A stretch of 64,000 bases of DNA, from contig NC_037088.1 in the NCBI RefSeq assembly GCF_002994745.2, positions 68,342,397-68,406,396 of the forward strand. Reading direction: 5' to 3'. Position 1 is the stretch's first letter; every line of letters begins with the position of its first letter. Under the pieces are notes generated by a model. It did not search any database, had not been told where the DNA came from, and saw only the letters and a program-made list of their open reading frames with translations. This stretch comes from Rosa chinensis (Eukaryota; Streptophyta; Magnoliopsida; Rosales; Rosaceae). This document shows positions 39,665 to 51,200 of this stretch, in pieces. A program made the position numbers and the translations under genes.

Positions 39665-40673
39665 CTCTCACTGCTCACACACACACACACACCCACCGCA
39701 GCCACTATTAATTCCTCACCGACGCTATAACCACACTACTTGAGTACTTGTAACTTGCCCACAACACCACCCAGAATCTCAAACATTACCAACGATCCAG
39801 AAAGATAAGGGACATCCAATTAGATCAGCCAGAGTCTCTAGCATCTCTCTCTATCTATGTGTGTGACTCACTCAGAGTACCCTCTCTGCCTCTGCGTCTC
39901 TGTTGTGTGTTGAGAAAAGGGGGCAGTGTCTGTGTGGAAGAACCCCAAGACCAGAGCTTTGGTCTCATTTTATTGGGGGAGGCATGTTGTTTAACTTTCC
40001 TTATTATTGGGGTAAGTTTGGTTATTAACCAAGCTTCATTAAGCTGATGGTGTCTGATCAGCTCATGGCATCTCAACTCTGAACCCAAAAAAAAAAAAAA
40101 AAAACACTCTCAAGTGGATTTGGGTAAAAAGCTTGTCGATGTGCGAGTGTGCGAAATGTGTTCCCCAAGTTGCAGTCAACTTTGAGCTGGTGTGTCTGTA
40201 ACTATACGTCCAGATGACATTTTCCTATACTGTTGTATGTGCTTCGCAGGTCGGCAGAATGTACTTGAATGAGCATGGACCCATCACAAAACTAGTAGTT
40301 GGCAAGACAGGATATTTATTTCATTTGACTTCAAATGAATTTCCCTCCGCACATAAATTTCGGAAATAATTTGATATCATTGTCATTTTTATTTAATATC
40401 TCATGACACACCTTAAACTTGACGAATCTGTACTATTATTAAGATAATATGTTTTGTTAGTCAAAATCAAAAAATTTGATAGAAATAACCTTAAAAGATT
40501 GAAATACTATATATTATATTTTATTAAAAAATAAATTCTATAACCCACTTTTTTCCCCACTAACTTCTCACTGCAATAACCATTTTCTTCCATTGTCTTT
40601 TCCTTCTTTTTTTTTTGAAAAAAAAAATTGAAATACTTGCTCATGCAAAGCATGTGTGGAGAAAGACTAGTAT
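39665..40673. other. GRF 5' leader and promoter side, then intergenic DNA
   Basis: 39665-39940 is a CT/CA-rich leader with (CA)n at 39678-39694 and short microsatellites. 40088-40105 is an A-tract. The rest is AT-rich with no gene; the 76-codon minus frame near 40507 has no domain. The last 8 bp (ACTAGTAT, 40666-40673) are the probable left target duplication of the next element. Confidence 0.5.
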
Positions 40674-41210
40674 TAGGGCTGTCAAATCCCACACGACTCG
40701 AAACACACACGAAATAAAACGGGTTGAACACAGACACAATTAAAAAACTAGTCAGCCGCGGGTCAACCTGTCAATACGAAGTGAACCCGTATAACCTAAT
40801 TATGTTATATTTCTTCCATAAATTTTGTATGTTGGGAGTATTTTGTCCTAGGTTTGGACAATTTGAAATATTTTCTTTCACTATTATTCGATTTAATTAT
40901 ATATAATTATTTATATTCTTCATCTTGTGGAGTTTTTAGTGAATATAATCAATTCATGTATTTTTTTTTAGTTAAATGGGTCGCAATGTTAACTCTTAAA
41001 TTGGTCATTTTGTCCAACATGACACGACCTATTTATAATTTATTAAATGGGTTAAGCGGGTTGGAAACAGGTAGCCCGTTTAATAAATAGGTTGGGTTTG
41101 AGTTTAAATTTTTGACATGATTATTAAATAAGTTCGGTTTGGATTTGTCTCCCATGACACGACAAATATATAGAACCGACACGACACGACACGACCAATT
41201 GAAAGCCTTA
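40674..41210. mobile_element. Non-autonomous hAT-like element, 537 bp
   Basis: Starts TAGGGCTGTCAAAT and ends AATTGAAAGCCTTA, inverted ends matching at about 11 of 14 bases. It is flanked by ACTAGTAT and GCTAGTAT (41211-41218), 7 of 8 identical, as for an 8-bp hAT duplication. Inside, near both ends, are CGACACGACACG-type and AACGGGTT phrases. No transposase is present. Confidence 0.75.
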
Positions 41211-41218
41211 GCTAGTAT

Positions 41219-41489
41219 TACTTATTGAGACACCTATTTAAACTTGCTTTCGACACAAAGTTCAATATGAAAGCAACCTATTTACCACCATAATAGAGTC
41301 GCCCTCATAAGGAAAAAGGGGAGTGCTACATACACACTCACTTGAGTGTGTGTGAGCCACACTCAAACAATTGTCAACTTCTTATGGCTTTCTACTATTT
41401 AATTACACAATAACAATTCAAGCTACTTTGAATTTATTTTTTTACATCTCTGCTCAATGTAAAAGGCAACGCCACATGTTTGAGGACAT
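41219..41489. other. Short intergenic stretch with a GTGTGTG-containing palindrome
   Basis: ACACACTCACTTGAGTGTGTGTG (41331-41353) is a near-perfect hairpin. No gene is seen. The right end abuts the broken end of Cop3. Confidence 0.4.
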
Positions 41490-42591
41490 AACTCCCCAGC
41501 ATTATCAAGTCGAATTGACTTAATTGGATGGTCTGGGTAGTGAGCCCGTAGACGGATAATATGGGCGAGGAGTTTAGCATAAGCAGCATTTCGAGTGGAC
41601 AACAGCGCGACATGTGACCAGCGTGTCGACATGATGGTTGAATTGGTCCACAAATATCCCCTTAGATTCTCTGTAAGAACATAATAAGTATTTTGGGATC
41701 TTTTGCGTAGGACGGTCTCGGTCCTAATTTCCCGATGGAACAGGCTTTGCAAAATGAGCGAATGGCCTTAGAAGCAACCAATGAGGACATTGGTTGGGCC
41801 TGAGCGTCTGTAGCGCTATTGGAAGAAAAATGTGTGACTACATCACCCATCATGTGGTTAGAGCCATGGAGAGAATTATCCATGACGTCATGACCATGGG
41901 GAGGAGCATCCATGGCGTCATGGCCATGGTTGGCACTATCTATGGCATTGTCACAAGGGACTTGGGAGGCCCTATGGCGACCTAGGACAGCTGCAGCGTC
42001 TAATACTACTGTGGCTACTGTCTCACCAAGTCCGGGAATCAATTTTCGATTTTTGCTTCTTCTCACTCTAAAGAATGGATGTCCGTGTGAAGTCTTTAGT
42101 ATACGGTTCATCATATCACGACCAGGATGTCCTAGTCGGTCGTGCCAAAGTCAGTATGTGTCAGAATCCAAGAGATCTTCTCTTATCACATTATTGGATT
42201 TAATTGGTCGAATAGTAGTGACATAAAGTCCACTAGATTGACACATAAGCTTCTCTAAGATGAGCTTCCGTCCGCAATCATTAGAGGTAATGCAAAGGAA
42301 CTCTTTTCCGTTCTCAGTACGCATTTCTGCATGGAATCCGTTGACTCTTATATCTTTAAAACTCAATAAAGTTCAATTTACCTTAGGAGTATAGAGAGCT
42401 TCTGCCACTTTAATCAAGGTGCCATTAGGCAATAGGAATTGGGTCATTCAATGTCCTTGAACCAAACCTGATGGCCCAGCCATCATAGTCACAGAGGAAT
42501 ATGTAGGCAATACTAAGAATAATTGCCTATGGCGTAGAATGGTGTGCGTAGTCGCACTATTCGCAAGATATTGTAGTTCTTCAGAATCCAT
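41490..42591 (-). pseudogene. Cop3 protease, GAG-pre-integrase and partial integrase
   Basis: The protease segment near 42400-42591 reads LANSATTHTILRH, so the catalytic Asp is Asn here. It has a stop where Cop1 has QGHGMTQ. GAG-pre-integrase is at 42151-42366. The HG-rich spacer (HGHDAMDAPPHGHDVMD) lies at about 41860-41960, followed by CKACSIGKLGPRPSYAKD. Integrase ends at the truncation. Confidence 0.82.
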
Positions 42592-42947
42592 TCCTAAAGT
42601 AAAATCTCGTAATTAAAAAGGAGTCATAAAGAAAAGAACTCAACTTTTATTAATAAGCCAACGGAATTACATCATTGTCTCTTTCACTATAGATAATCTA
42701 TCCAAAAACTAGCTAATGCAAAACAATAGTAGTAGTCTAACTTCTTTCGGTAATTCCAACGCAAATGTGACCAGGTGAGTAGGGAGATGTTGGTGGAGAA
42801 AGGCTCATTTAAGTACCACTAATCTCAAAACCTTAATAGACATCACATTTTTATTGAGTACGCCTACTTTGAAGAAAGATTAAACCATTGGCATCTACTA
42901 CAAAAATAATATGGCAATTGCCCACATCTCTTAGAAAATAAAAAGAC

Positions 42948-44054
42948 TTAATCAAAATCGTCAGTTTCTGGGTCTTGATACTTGAAGTCTTCCACCCTTA
43001 GATCGAGATCGCCATCTTGATCTTCTTGTTCCATGTAATTTGCCTCCCTTGCTTCATGATACATCTTGTGTGCGTTTGCAACATTCTGGGATGCTTTAAC
43101 GCCCTTGCCCAATGTCCTGGTAGTCCACACCTAAGACAAGCATATTTATGATCAGGTTCCCTTGATCGAGACATTTTAGAAGCGCTTTGGGGACGATTCT
43201 TTCTTTTAGTGGCGTCACCACCATCATCAGAAGCTTGGCCTCTCTCTCTTCACACGTTTACCTCCACGGTTCTGTGCAAGCCTATCTTGGCGGTTTCCTT
43301 CCTTTTTAGGGCGAGAATATGGACCAGAACATTCAGAATTATCTCTATCCTTAGAGTTTCGCTCCTTGTGCCCTCCCTTAGAAGTGTGACTATAATTAGA
43401 CTCCAGAATTTACTTGGCTCCCACGAGTCTAAAGTTATAGTTCTTCACAAGTATGTTGTCGTGCTTTTCAGCCACGTTCATGACACCAATGAGCTCGTGA
43501 AATCTTGTGATGCGTCCAGTATTAACATCAATCCTATAGTTCTTGGCTACCATCAATGTAGAGACGGGGAAGGTAGAGGGAGTCTTGTCGATCAACATCG
43601 TATCAGTGATTTTCTGCCAACAGAATTCCATCAAAGACTCGATACGAAGTGCTTCCGAATTGTAGTCAAGTACAGACTTGAAATCACAGAAGTGGAGGCT
43701 ATGCCATCTCACTTCTAAGTCTGGAAGCAGGGAGTCACGAATGTTGCCAAAACGCTACTCGAGTTCTACCCATAGTTTTCTTAGGTCTTTCTCATTGAGG
43801 TACTCATTCTGGAGCGCGTCATTCATGTGCCTTGTCATGAGAATGATGGCTTTAGCTTCATTCGCCTATCTCATAGTTCTATTTGTTTCAAAAGCAGCAA
43901 CTTGTTGAGGAGTAAGCATGTCCTGACTTGGATCTTGGATCGTACTCAGGATCTCATCCTCCTTAAGATGTTGGCGCACATCACGGATCCACTTATGGTA
44001 TCCTGCGCCTATTGTCTCTAGTGGAGCGAAGGTCAATTTGTTCAAGTTACTCAT
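42948..44054 (-). pseudogene. Cop3 gag remnant
   Basis: Begins MSNLNKLTFAPLETIGAG at 44054. Pieces at 43866-44054, 43410-43712 and 42948-43130 lie in different frames. In the knuckle region the first residues survive (CLRCGLPGHWA) but the final Cys is replaced after a frame change, so the CCHC finger is broken. Confidence 0.82.
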
Positions 44055-44978
44055 CCTTAAAAACAACAAGAAAATATGGTTAGTTTCTGAGCGAAAAAGG
44101 CTACCACGAAAACAATAAAAATTTATTAGCGTAGTCGCTTCCTAGAAATTAGAAATTTCTGAGCGTAGTTGCTTCCAAGAAATTGGATTCCAAGAGGGGT
44201 TGGATGAGATCAAAACAATGATGTTTGTGGTCGATATTTTGTCTCAACAAGCTCCAAGCTTTGAGTGAGCACGAACCCCCACAGCTCGGCTTAATTTGGT
44301 CTCCCCTATGATGAAGAAAGGGAGGTTGCAAGTCCTCGATAAAAAGAAGAGAAATTGAATTAAAAAACTCTAAAAAAAAAAAATCTCAAAATAGGTCACC
44401 GGAAAATTTTGGCCAGAAAAAGTTGACGGAAAGTGGCCGGCTGTGACCTGTCTCAGGAGCTGCTGATGTGGCGGTTCTGTTGTTGACGTGTCGGTGGCTG
44501 CAGGGCTGAAGTCAGTGGGCTTGGATCAGTGGGCTTCTGGGCCGGATGCTTTCTTCCTTCTCCTCTGGGCTGGGTTGCGTCCTTTTCTGCTGGGCCTTCC
44601 AATTGGGCTTATGGGCTCATGTGGTTGGGCTCGGTGCTGCAGCAGGAGCAGAAGGCTGGCAGGTGTAGGCCGACTAGGGATGTTAGGTGATCTTCTGGCC
44701 GGTTTCAGGGTTTCTAAGGCCGGTTCCCGGATTCTGGGTTAGGGATACAACTGTTGACGAAATTTGTTGGTATTTGGTCGATGGAAAACGGGCATACTGG
44801 GCAAGAGATCTTCTGCTTCTTCTCGGGGCCGGTTCCGTGCTTTTCTGGCCGGTTCAGGGGGTGGCGCCGCCAATTCTGAATTCCTGGGGTTGAGGGCTTT
44901 AAGGTGGGCAGTGGAGCTTTCTGCGATTTGAAGGTTACGAATTTAGAGTTTCAGAGTTAGGGCATCGTGCTAATAACG

Positions 44979-45212
44979 TGTTTTAGAGAAACGGGAATTG
45001 AGATAAAATCGTTGTTTATTATCATTGATAATAAATGTCTCTTTATATAGAGGATTACAAGACATAATATCTTAATAATACAAGGAAAGGCAATCATACA
45101 TTGAATAGGGATCTCTAAGATTCTCCGAGATTATCTAATTAACTCTATTACCACAAGGTCAATAAGTAACCTAGTGTTTGAGCCAGACACAAAATAGAGA
45201 TTTACTTGAACA
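44979..45212 (-). repeat. 5' LTR of Cop3
   Basis: A 234-bp segment with TG...CA ends (TGTTCAAGTAAATC...CTAAAACA on the minus strand). It contains CTCTATATAAAGAGA and clearly resembles the Cop1 LTR. Confidence 0.9.
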
Positions 45213-46956
45213 GATTGGGCATTATTGAAAAATCATTAACAAATCAATTCTCTCAAACCATTTTCTAATCTCAAGTCTTGAATCATTCCAAACACCACAA
45301 ATGGAAATATTGCTAAATCAATTCCATTCCATCCTTAAAAGGAAAATTAATACAATTTCTTTTCTCACCGTAACATTCTGGTCAACCAAACGGGGCCCTA
45401 GTGATGATGAGGCAGTAAATTAAGGAAAATGATAAAGTTGTGGTTAGGTTAGTTGTGATAGAGCTCTTTATCACACTACTCTTTCCAAATGGGGGGATCT
45501 TTTAGGTTAGGACTATGTAAGACCATGTGAAGATTTGGAGTTGACTGAGATTTATTATTAGGCCAAAGAAGTCGGAAATTTATTAAATAAGTCGATATAA
45601 ATCCTAAAGAAGAAGGATGGAAGCTCACGTAATATGGGTGGTTGTGCCGTATTAGGTAGAAATTCAGTTAATAAAGATATAAAATTGCTGTTCTATAATG
45701 CAATTAGTATAATTTTGGTACTGTAATATGTATCATTTACTGTTTTAAAATTGTTATTACTGCATAGCAGTACTAATTTTGTGAGAAAACAAAACTCATA
45801 CCGCCAATAACGGGAATGGAGCATGAAGAGCTCAGAATGACAAAACTCGCTCCTCTTTTTCTTTTCATTTGGTAAGTGAAAATGTTTTAACCATCCCTTA
45901 ATTAATGAATTCATAATCACTCTACATATCTTTAACATCTTTTTTTTTTTTTTTTCCTTTCGACTTATCTTTCTACTTTTGTTACTATTTTTCATCTTGG
46001 TTTACTCCCTATACATTATGATACATTTTACCTTATGAAAAATAAACTTAGGCATACCAGCTTTTAATCCTATTTTTAGCATTCTTGTGCGATTTGACTC
46101 CGGTGAGTTATGCTTAGCATTACTAGATAATTTGAATTCTTGTTCAACCCCATAGTGGCATCCATCTTATGAGTTGAAGGGACTTTTTTTACCCTTCTCG
46201 GCCTCATAGCTAGCCCTTTGTCTGAAGGTAACCTAATTCGGCAAAGTTGAATGTTCTGCATAGGCAGATTATGGGACTTGAGATTGCAAATAACTTTTCA
46301 ATCCTAATTAGCTCATTTAGCTTCTTTTCTTCCATCTATAAAATAAACCCACAAAAACACTAAAATAACATAAATGAAATCATAAATAAGGAGAACTGAA
46401 CATAAATACCAAGAATAAGAGGCGTAGATATCTAGGATAATATGAGCACATCATAACCCCCTCAGTCGGTTCCTCCATCAGGACTAATCCTAAGCTGCTT
46501 GCGTCCATCACCGACTTTCTGACTGTCAAACTCAACTGGAAGTAGCAAGCTCAGCTTCATCATCAACTCCAAGCTCTAGCTCTAGCAAAATCTTTCTCTT
46601 CTGCCACTAGATGATAGCTTGACGACTCTACCTCACCAGAGAGATACTGCTGCAAATAGCTGAGGCAAAGGTAACCTTGATTGGTGAGGGATTATAGGCT
46701 CTGAAGACTATAGTGAGCATCCATTTAGCAGCTAGTAGGGTTAGGAAACCTTAATTGAGTTGATCCGCACTGCACTTGAACACCGGATCTATCACCTCCT
46801 CCCTCGACAATGCTAGCCCCACACACGGATTCCCTACATGCGTTAATAACCTACACCACAAGCACCACCCCACCAAGTTCTCATTATTAAAGCTAAATTG
46901 AAGGACCAAGTCATCCTCGATAGTTAAACTATTCTTGAATAAGAGTGGCGCCTAGC
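45213..46956. other. Intergenic, no supported gene
   Basis: AT-rich DNA with a T-run at 45940-45957. A G+C-richer patch at 46076-46270 and the stretch 46440-46950 look like old repeat sequence but match no family I can name. The short minus frames at 45693-45995 and 46076-46261 carry no domain. Confidence 0.4.
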
Positions 46957-47515
46957 CAAGGACGTAGCCATGTATAAGGCTACTTTGGCTGCAGCCGAAC
47001 CCAAATTTTTTCCAAAAATGTTTTTATATATGAAGTGTACCATTCTTGCATGATTTTCTCACAGGCTAGTTGATTAAAGCTTAGGTTTAACACAGCTCAA
47101 GTCATTGGTTCAATGACCAATAGAATATGTTTCTTCTATTTTATTTTATTTTCTTTCTTTCTTCTTTTTCTAATTTTCACTTTCCTTTTCTTTTATGGGT
47201 CTATTCTTTTTTACTAATTGTACATCAAAATATTTATAGATTTATCTATTTTTTTATATTTCATGATAGGATTGAGTATAATAAATGAGTTGTATTTCTC
47301 TAAATTCATTTATTTACAGTTGATACAATTATTATTAATCGATAAAATGTGTACTACATAACTATTAAAAATAAACTCCATCATTTTTTAAGATTTATAT
47401 ACTTTTAGCAGGAAAAAAGATAGCTTATTATTCTAACCTATCTGAACTTGACATCTTGAATCCTTCTCTGGCTACAATTAACCTAACCCATTATCAATTA
47501 CTGATTACGTCCCTG
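46957..47515. mobile_element. Possible non-autonomous DNA transposon
   Basis: CAAGGACGTA at the left is mirrored by TACGTCCCTG at the right (9 of 10 inverted match), and the inner sequence is AT-rich and non-coding. Flanking 8-mers agree at only about 5 of 8 positions. An hAT relationship is a guess from the end sequence. Confidence 0.4.
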
Positions 47516-48142
47516 GGGCTAACAAGGTCCACCACCATTCATGTACGAATCCTCCCAAGTAAACAGCTCTGCTGGATCAGTCTATGTACCTTCCCAGCGC
47601 ACCACCAAGAAGCCGAATCAACCGAGTAGAACGAAAGGGAATCACTCCGGCTTTACTTTCACCGAGAAGACTAGGGTAATGGGTTAAGTAACTGAAACAT
47701 ATGTGTATGACAAGACAATGTCTCACAAGTCCTGTTTCTTGTGATATTCATTTCCTTATTTTGATGCAAGCACTTGTTAGGTGAGTGTAGAAACTTGAAA
47801 GGTTTTGTTTTTACAGGTTTTTCCTCGTGGGATACAGTAAACACAGAGAAATGATTTGAGTCGAGTTTGGGGAGCAAAAAGGTACCAGACTTGGAGAGTA
47901 ACATTAACATTAAAGGTGCATGCAGTGGGCAGGGACCACGCAATGTATAATTCAGGGGCATGTGGAGCCGGGGTCACATGTTGTTGGCGGTGTTGGGTAA
48001 GCCGAGCGAAGGACCAAACGACAAGAGGAATACGTCGGCACATCATTTTCCTTCCTTTTATCCTCCCAAGACAAATGATATTATTTACTTAGTACCTAAA
48101 ATAAGTAACACAGATTAAAATTTAAACTCATTGGGAGTCGGT
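47516..48142. other. Intergenic DNA upstream of ORC3
   Basis: Two overlapping minus frames (47671-47961, 47777-48046) and one plus frame lie here, none with a recognisable domain. Part of it is presumably ORC3 promoter DNA. Confidence 0.45.
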
Positions 48143-48226
48143 TGGGCCGTTGAGGTGGCATTCAGCCCAACAAGACTCGAGTTTCCCGCCAAAATAGTCT
48201 AGCGCCAAGGAAACCCAACCCTAAAA
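48143..48226 (+). promoter_or_regulatory. ORC3 proximal promoter: site II element and telo-box-like motif
   Basis: TGGGCC at 48143-48148 is a site II (TCP-type) core and AACCCTAAAA at 48217-48226 resembles a telo-box. This pair is common in promoters of plant genes active in dividing cells. The E2F site lies between them. All are within 125 bp of the ORC3 start codon. Confidence 0.5.
48182..48190 (+). promoter_or_regulatory. E2F binding site upstream of ORC3
   Basis: TTTCCCGCC fits the E2F consensus WTTSSCSS and lies 76 bp before the ATG. Plant ORC genes are known E2F targets, so G1/S-linked expression is expected. This is inferred from the motif alone. Confidence 0.7.
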
Positions 48227-48265
48227 TTGGGGCTAGATAGCAGAATTGAAGAGAAGAAAGCATCA

Positions 48266-51200
48266 ATGGCGCCTCCCTCATCTGCAAGTTCGGGTGAAGA
48301 TTCATCAACCCCGGACACCACCCAAAGCCAGCTCCAGGTCCCTTCATCGTGTTCATTTCCTGTTTTCCTTTTATGATGCTGTGGTTTCTGCTTCTAAATT
48401 CAGCTAATGTCTTGGTTGGGTTTCTCTCTAATTTATAAACAGCATAGTTTCCTTCTCCACAAAGCATCTGATAAATTAATTTCAAGTGGCAAAGCCCGGA
48501 GGAGGAGGAGGAGTATTGATCTGTCCCCCACAAAGACCGACGACGACGACAAGAAGCAATCCGATGATGAACGCTGGTTGAGAATGGAAGCTTTTCAGTT
48601 AGTTTGGTCAAGAATTGAATCCACTATCAACCATGTTCTGCGGAATATCAATGCTCGGGTTTTCGATCACATACGCCGCTGGGTCTGGGATTCCTTCAAT
48701 GCTATCAAACCGCTTGCCACCATTTCTCCTGGCCCTTTTCCTCTTGTCAGCCAAGTTACCTGTACACAGCTCTTCACTGGGCTCCTTCTCACCAGTATGT
48801 TCTCAGACATCACTTTCGTCCCTTATCCAATTGGAGTTGGGTTAATTGTAATCAGTGCTATTGCTTGATGAATTGGGCAGATAATATGGAGTTTGTTGAT
48901 GATATTTCGACATTTCAAGAGCTGGGCCTCTGCTTGAAATCCCATGGATGCCATGTGGCTAACCTTTCCTCCTTCGACTTTTCATCCAAGAATGGGATCG
49001 CTGGCTGTCTCACAAGTTTATTGAGACAGTTTCTCATGTCTACTTTTGATGTACGTATATTCATTTCCTTATTCCATCCATATGTATATCGCAAGATTCA
49101 GATTACTATTTTATTGTTGTTTGTCCAATGTCATTTTTGCTTCTAACCCTTTTCTTTTTCATTAATCAGGCTGCTGATATGTCCATACTGGCATCATGGT
49201 ACAGTCGGCAAGGAAACTATGGTTCCCCTGTGGTTGTCATTATAGATGATATGGAACGATGTTGTGGTGCTGTCTTGTCTGATTTCATTCTTATGTTGAG
49301 GTATTCTAACCCCAAGCCGTACTTGTTCGTTGTACACTGTAATTCTTGATCTTCTTTTTTCTGTTGTTTCACTTACCTTGAGTTGTATCTTGCTCGTGGG
49401 TTTCTTACAGTGAATGGGTTGTGAAGATCCCAGTCATCTTAATAATGGGCGTTGCAACAACTCTGGATGCCCCTAGAAAAATACTTTCTTCAAATGTACT
49501 GCAGAAGTTGTGCCCTTGCAACTTCAAGTTGGGATCGCCTGCTGAGAGGATGGATGCAGTTGTTGAGGCTGCTCTTGTCAGGCAGTGTTCTGGTTTTGCT
49601 GTTGGTCATAAGGTGGCTGTTTTTCTGCGGAACTACTTCTTAAATCAGGATGGTACATTGACATCTTTTGTTAGAGCATTGAAGGTTGGCGGTTAAGTTT
49701 TTTTTTTGTTTTTTTCGGATATCATTTCACCATTGTATTCTATACCATGTTGTATTCCATCTCATGTGTTCCTGTCAGCACGACTTGGCCTCTGCTGATG
49801 TTAATAGTATTTTTCAGATAGCATGTGTACAACATTTTTCCACGGAGCCTTTAAGCTTCCTGCTTGGATGGTTGCTTGTTAAAGAAGACAGTAAGGTAGC
49901 ATACATAAAAAATCGCTCCTTATTAATTGCATTAATGTGATGGTGCATATTCATTTATAATTTTACCAAGTCATGGATCCTTGATGATTATCTCCACCCT
50001 ACCCCCATCTAATCCGAACAAGTGGAATATTCTTACTAAACTGTAAAATGGCAGGGAGTTCAGAGTGAGAAAGCGGTCAAGCTTGCTTCTGAGCTTTTAT
50101 CTCTTGCAAGGTAATCCAGAAAGGTCAATAATATATCCTTATCTATAATTATTTATATGAACGAGCCAAGAATTTATATCAAAATCATAATGTACTGACT
50201 TCTGTTGGAAAATTTATCACCAGGAATCAAATAGCTGAACAAACTGAAGTCACTATAGTTCATAGTTTGACAGAGTTGACGAAATTGCAGAAGCTCTGGA
50301 GCACCGTTGTTCTGGTAAAGTTTCAGATTCCTTTTTCTTTTTATTTTGCTAGTGATTTTTCATGTTTCAACATTCCAAAGCATAATCATTCTCCAAGAGT
50401 GCAACCTCAATAGCATAGTTTGATTTGTCATTAGGGATTTGGGCCACATGCCAAATTTTGCAGCTAATGCCCGATGTTGGGAAGAAACCAAATTATTGTT
50501 TCTCTCTTCTTTTTTATTCTAAAGGCATTGTACCTTTCTGGTTTACCATCCAATGGGTCTTTATGTTTCTTGACACAAATGTCTGTTGCAGTGCTTATAT
50601 GAAGCTGGGAAGTGTAACAAAACTCGATTGATAGACTTATTTTGTGAGGCACTTGATCCAGATACTTACAACTTATTGGCTTCTGATGGTCTTACTGGAA
50701 CTGGAAAAGGTTTTGTTCAATCTTTGTCAAGTGATCACTGTATGCTTGAGCAGAACTTGAGCTACAGAAAGGGACGCCTTATTTGCCAATTATTAGGTAG
50801 AGTGAGGTAAGTGATGAGCTTCTAAGAGTACAGATCAATTGAATTATGTCTCAACTATTCTTGTCTTACTGTTACCGGTTAGAAGAAAGTTCTCACATTC
50901 CATGCAGGGTTTAGTTCTTTCGTTTTTTTCAATTTAATTTATTTTTGTTAAAATCTAAAATCTACTCGGTGCTCAAAAAAGAACCTTTAAAAAAAATATA
51001 TATATTTATTAGCACCAGGCTACTTTAAAGTCAGTTTAGATGAGTGCCATTTTTTCTGTTCCACTATTTTAGATGTCATTTCAAATGTTTTTCCATTCAT
51101 TTTCATAATAAGAACTTTATTATTGTAGTTTAGATTTATTTTTTGTTTAATCAGTAGACTCTATTCTCTAAACTGTCTAAACTTCAAACAATCAGGGATC

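Larger units (their letters stand above)
41490..45212 (-). mobile_element. Ty1/copia retrotransposon Cop3, 3'-truncated
   Basis: Same family and orientation as Cop1. Read on the minus strand: LTR (44979-45212), leader, gag (start 44054), knuckle region, protease, GAG-pre-integrase and the first part of integrase. Similarity to Cop1 stops just after SIRLDNAGE, near 41490, so integrase is cut in its core and RT, RNase H and the 3' LTR are missing. The cause (deletion or 5'-end-only insertion) cannot be told. Confidence 0.92.

Noticed and set aside
47671..48092. Three overlapping 78-96 codon frames upstream of ORC3
   Set aside because: They overlap on both strands with no domain, as expected by chance.
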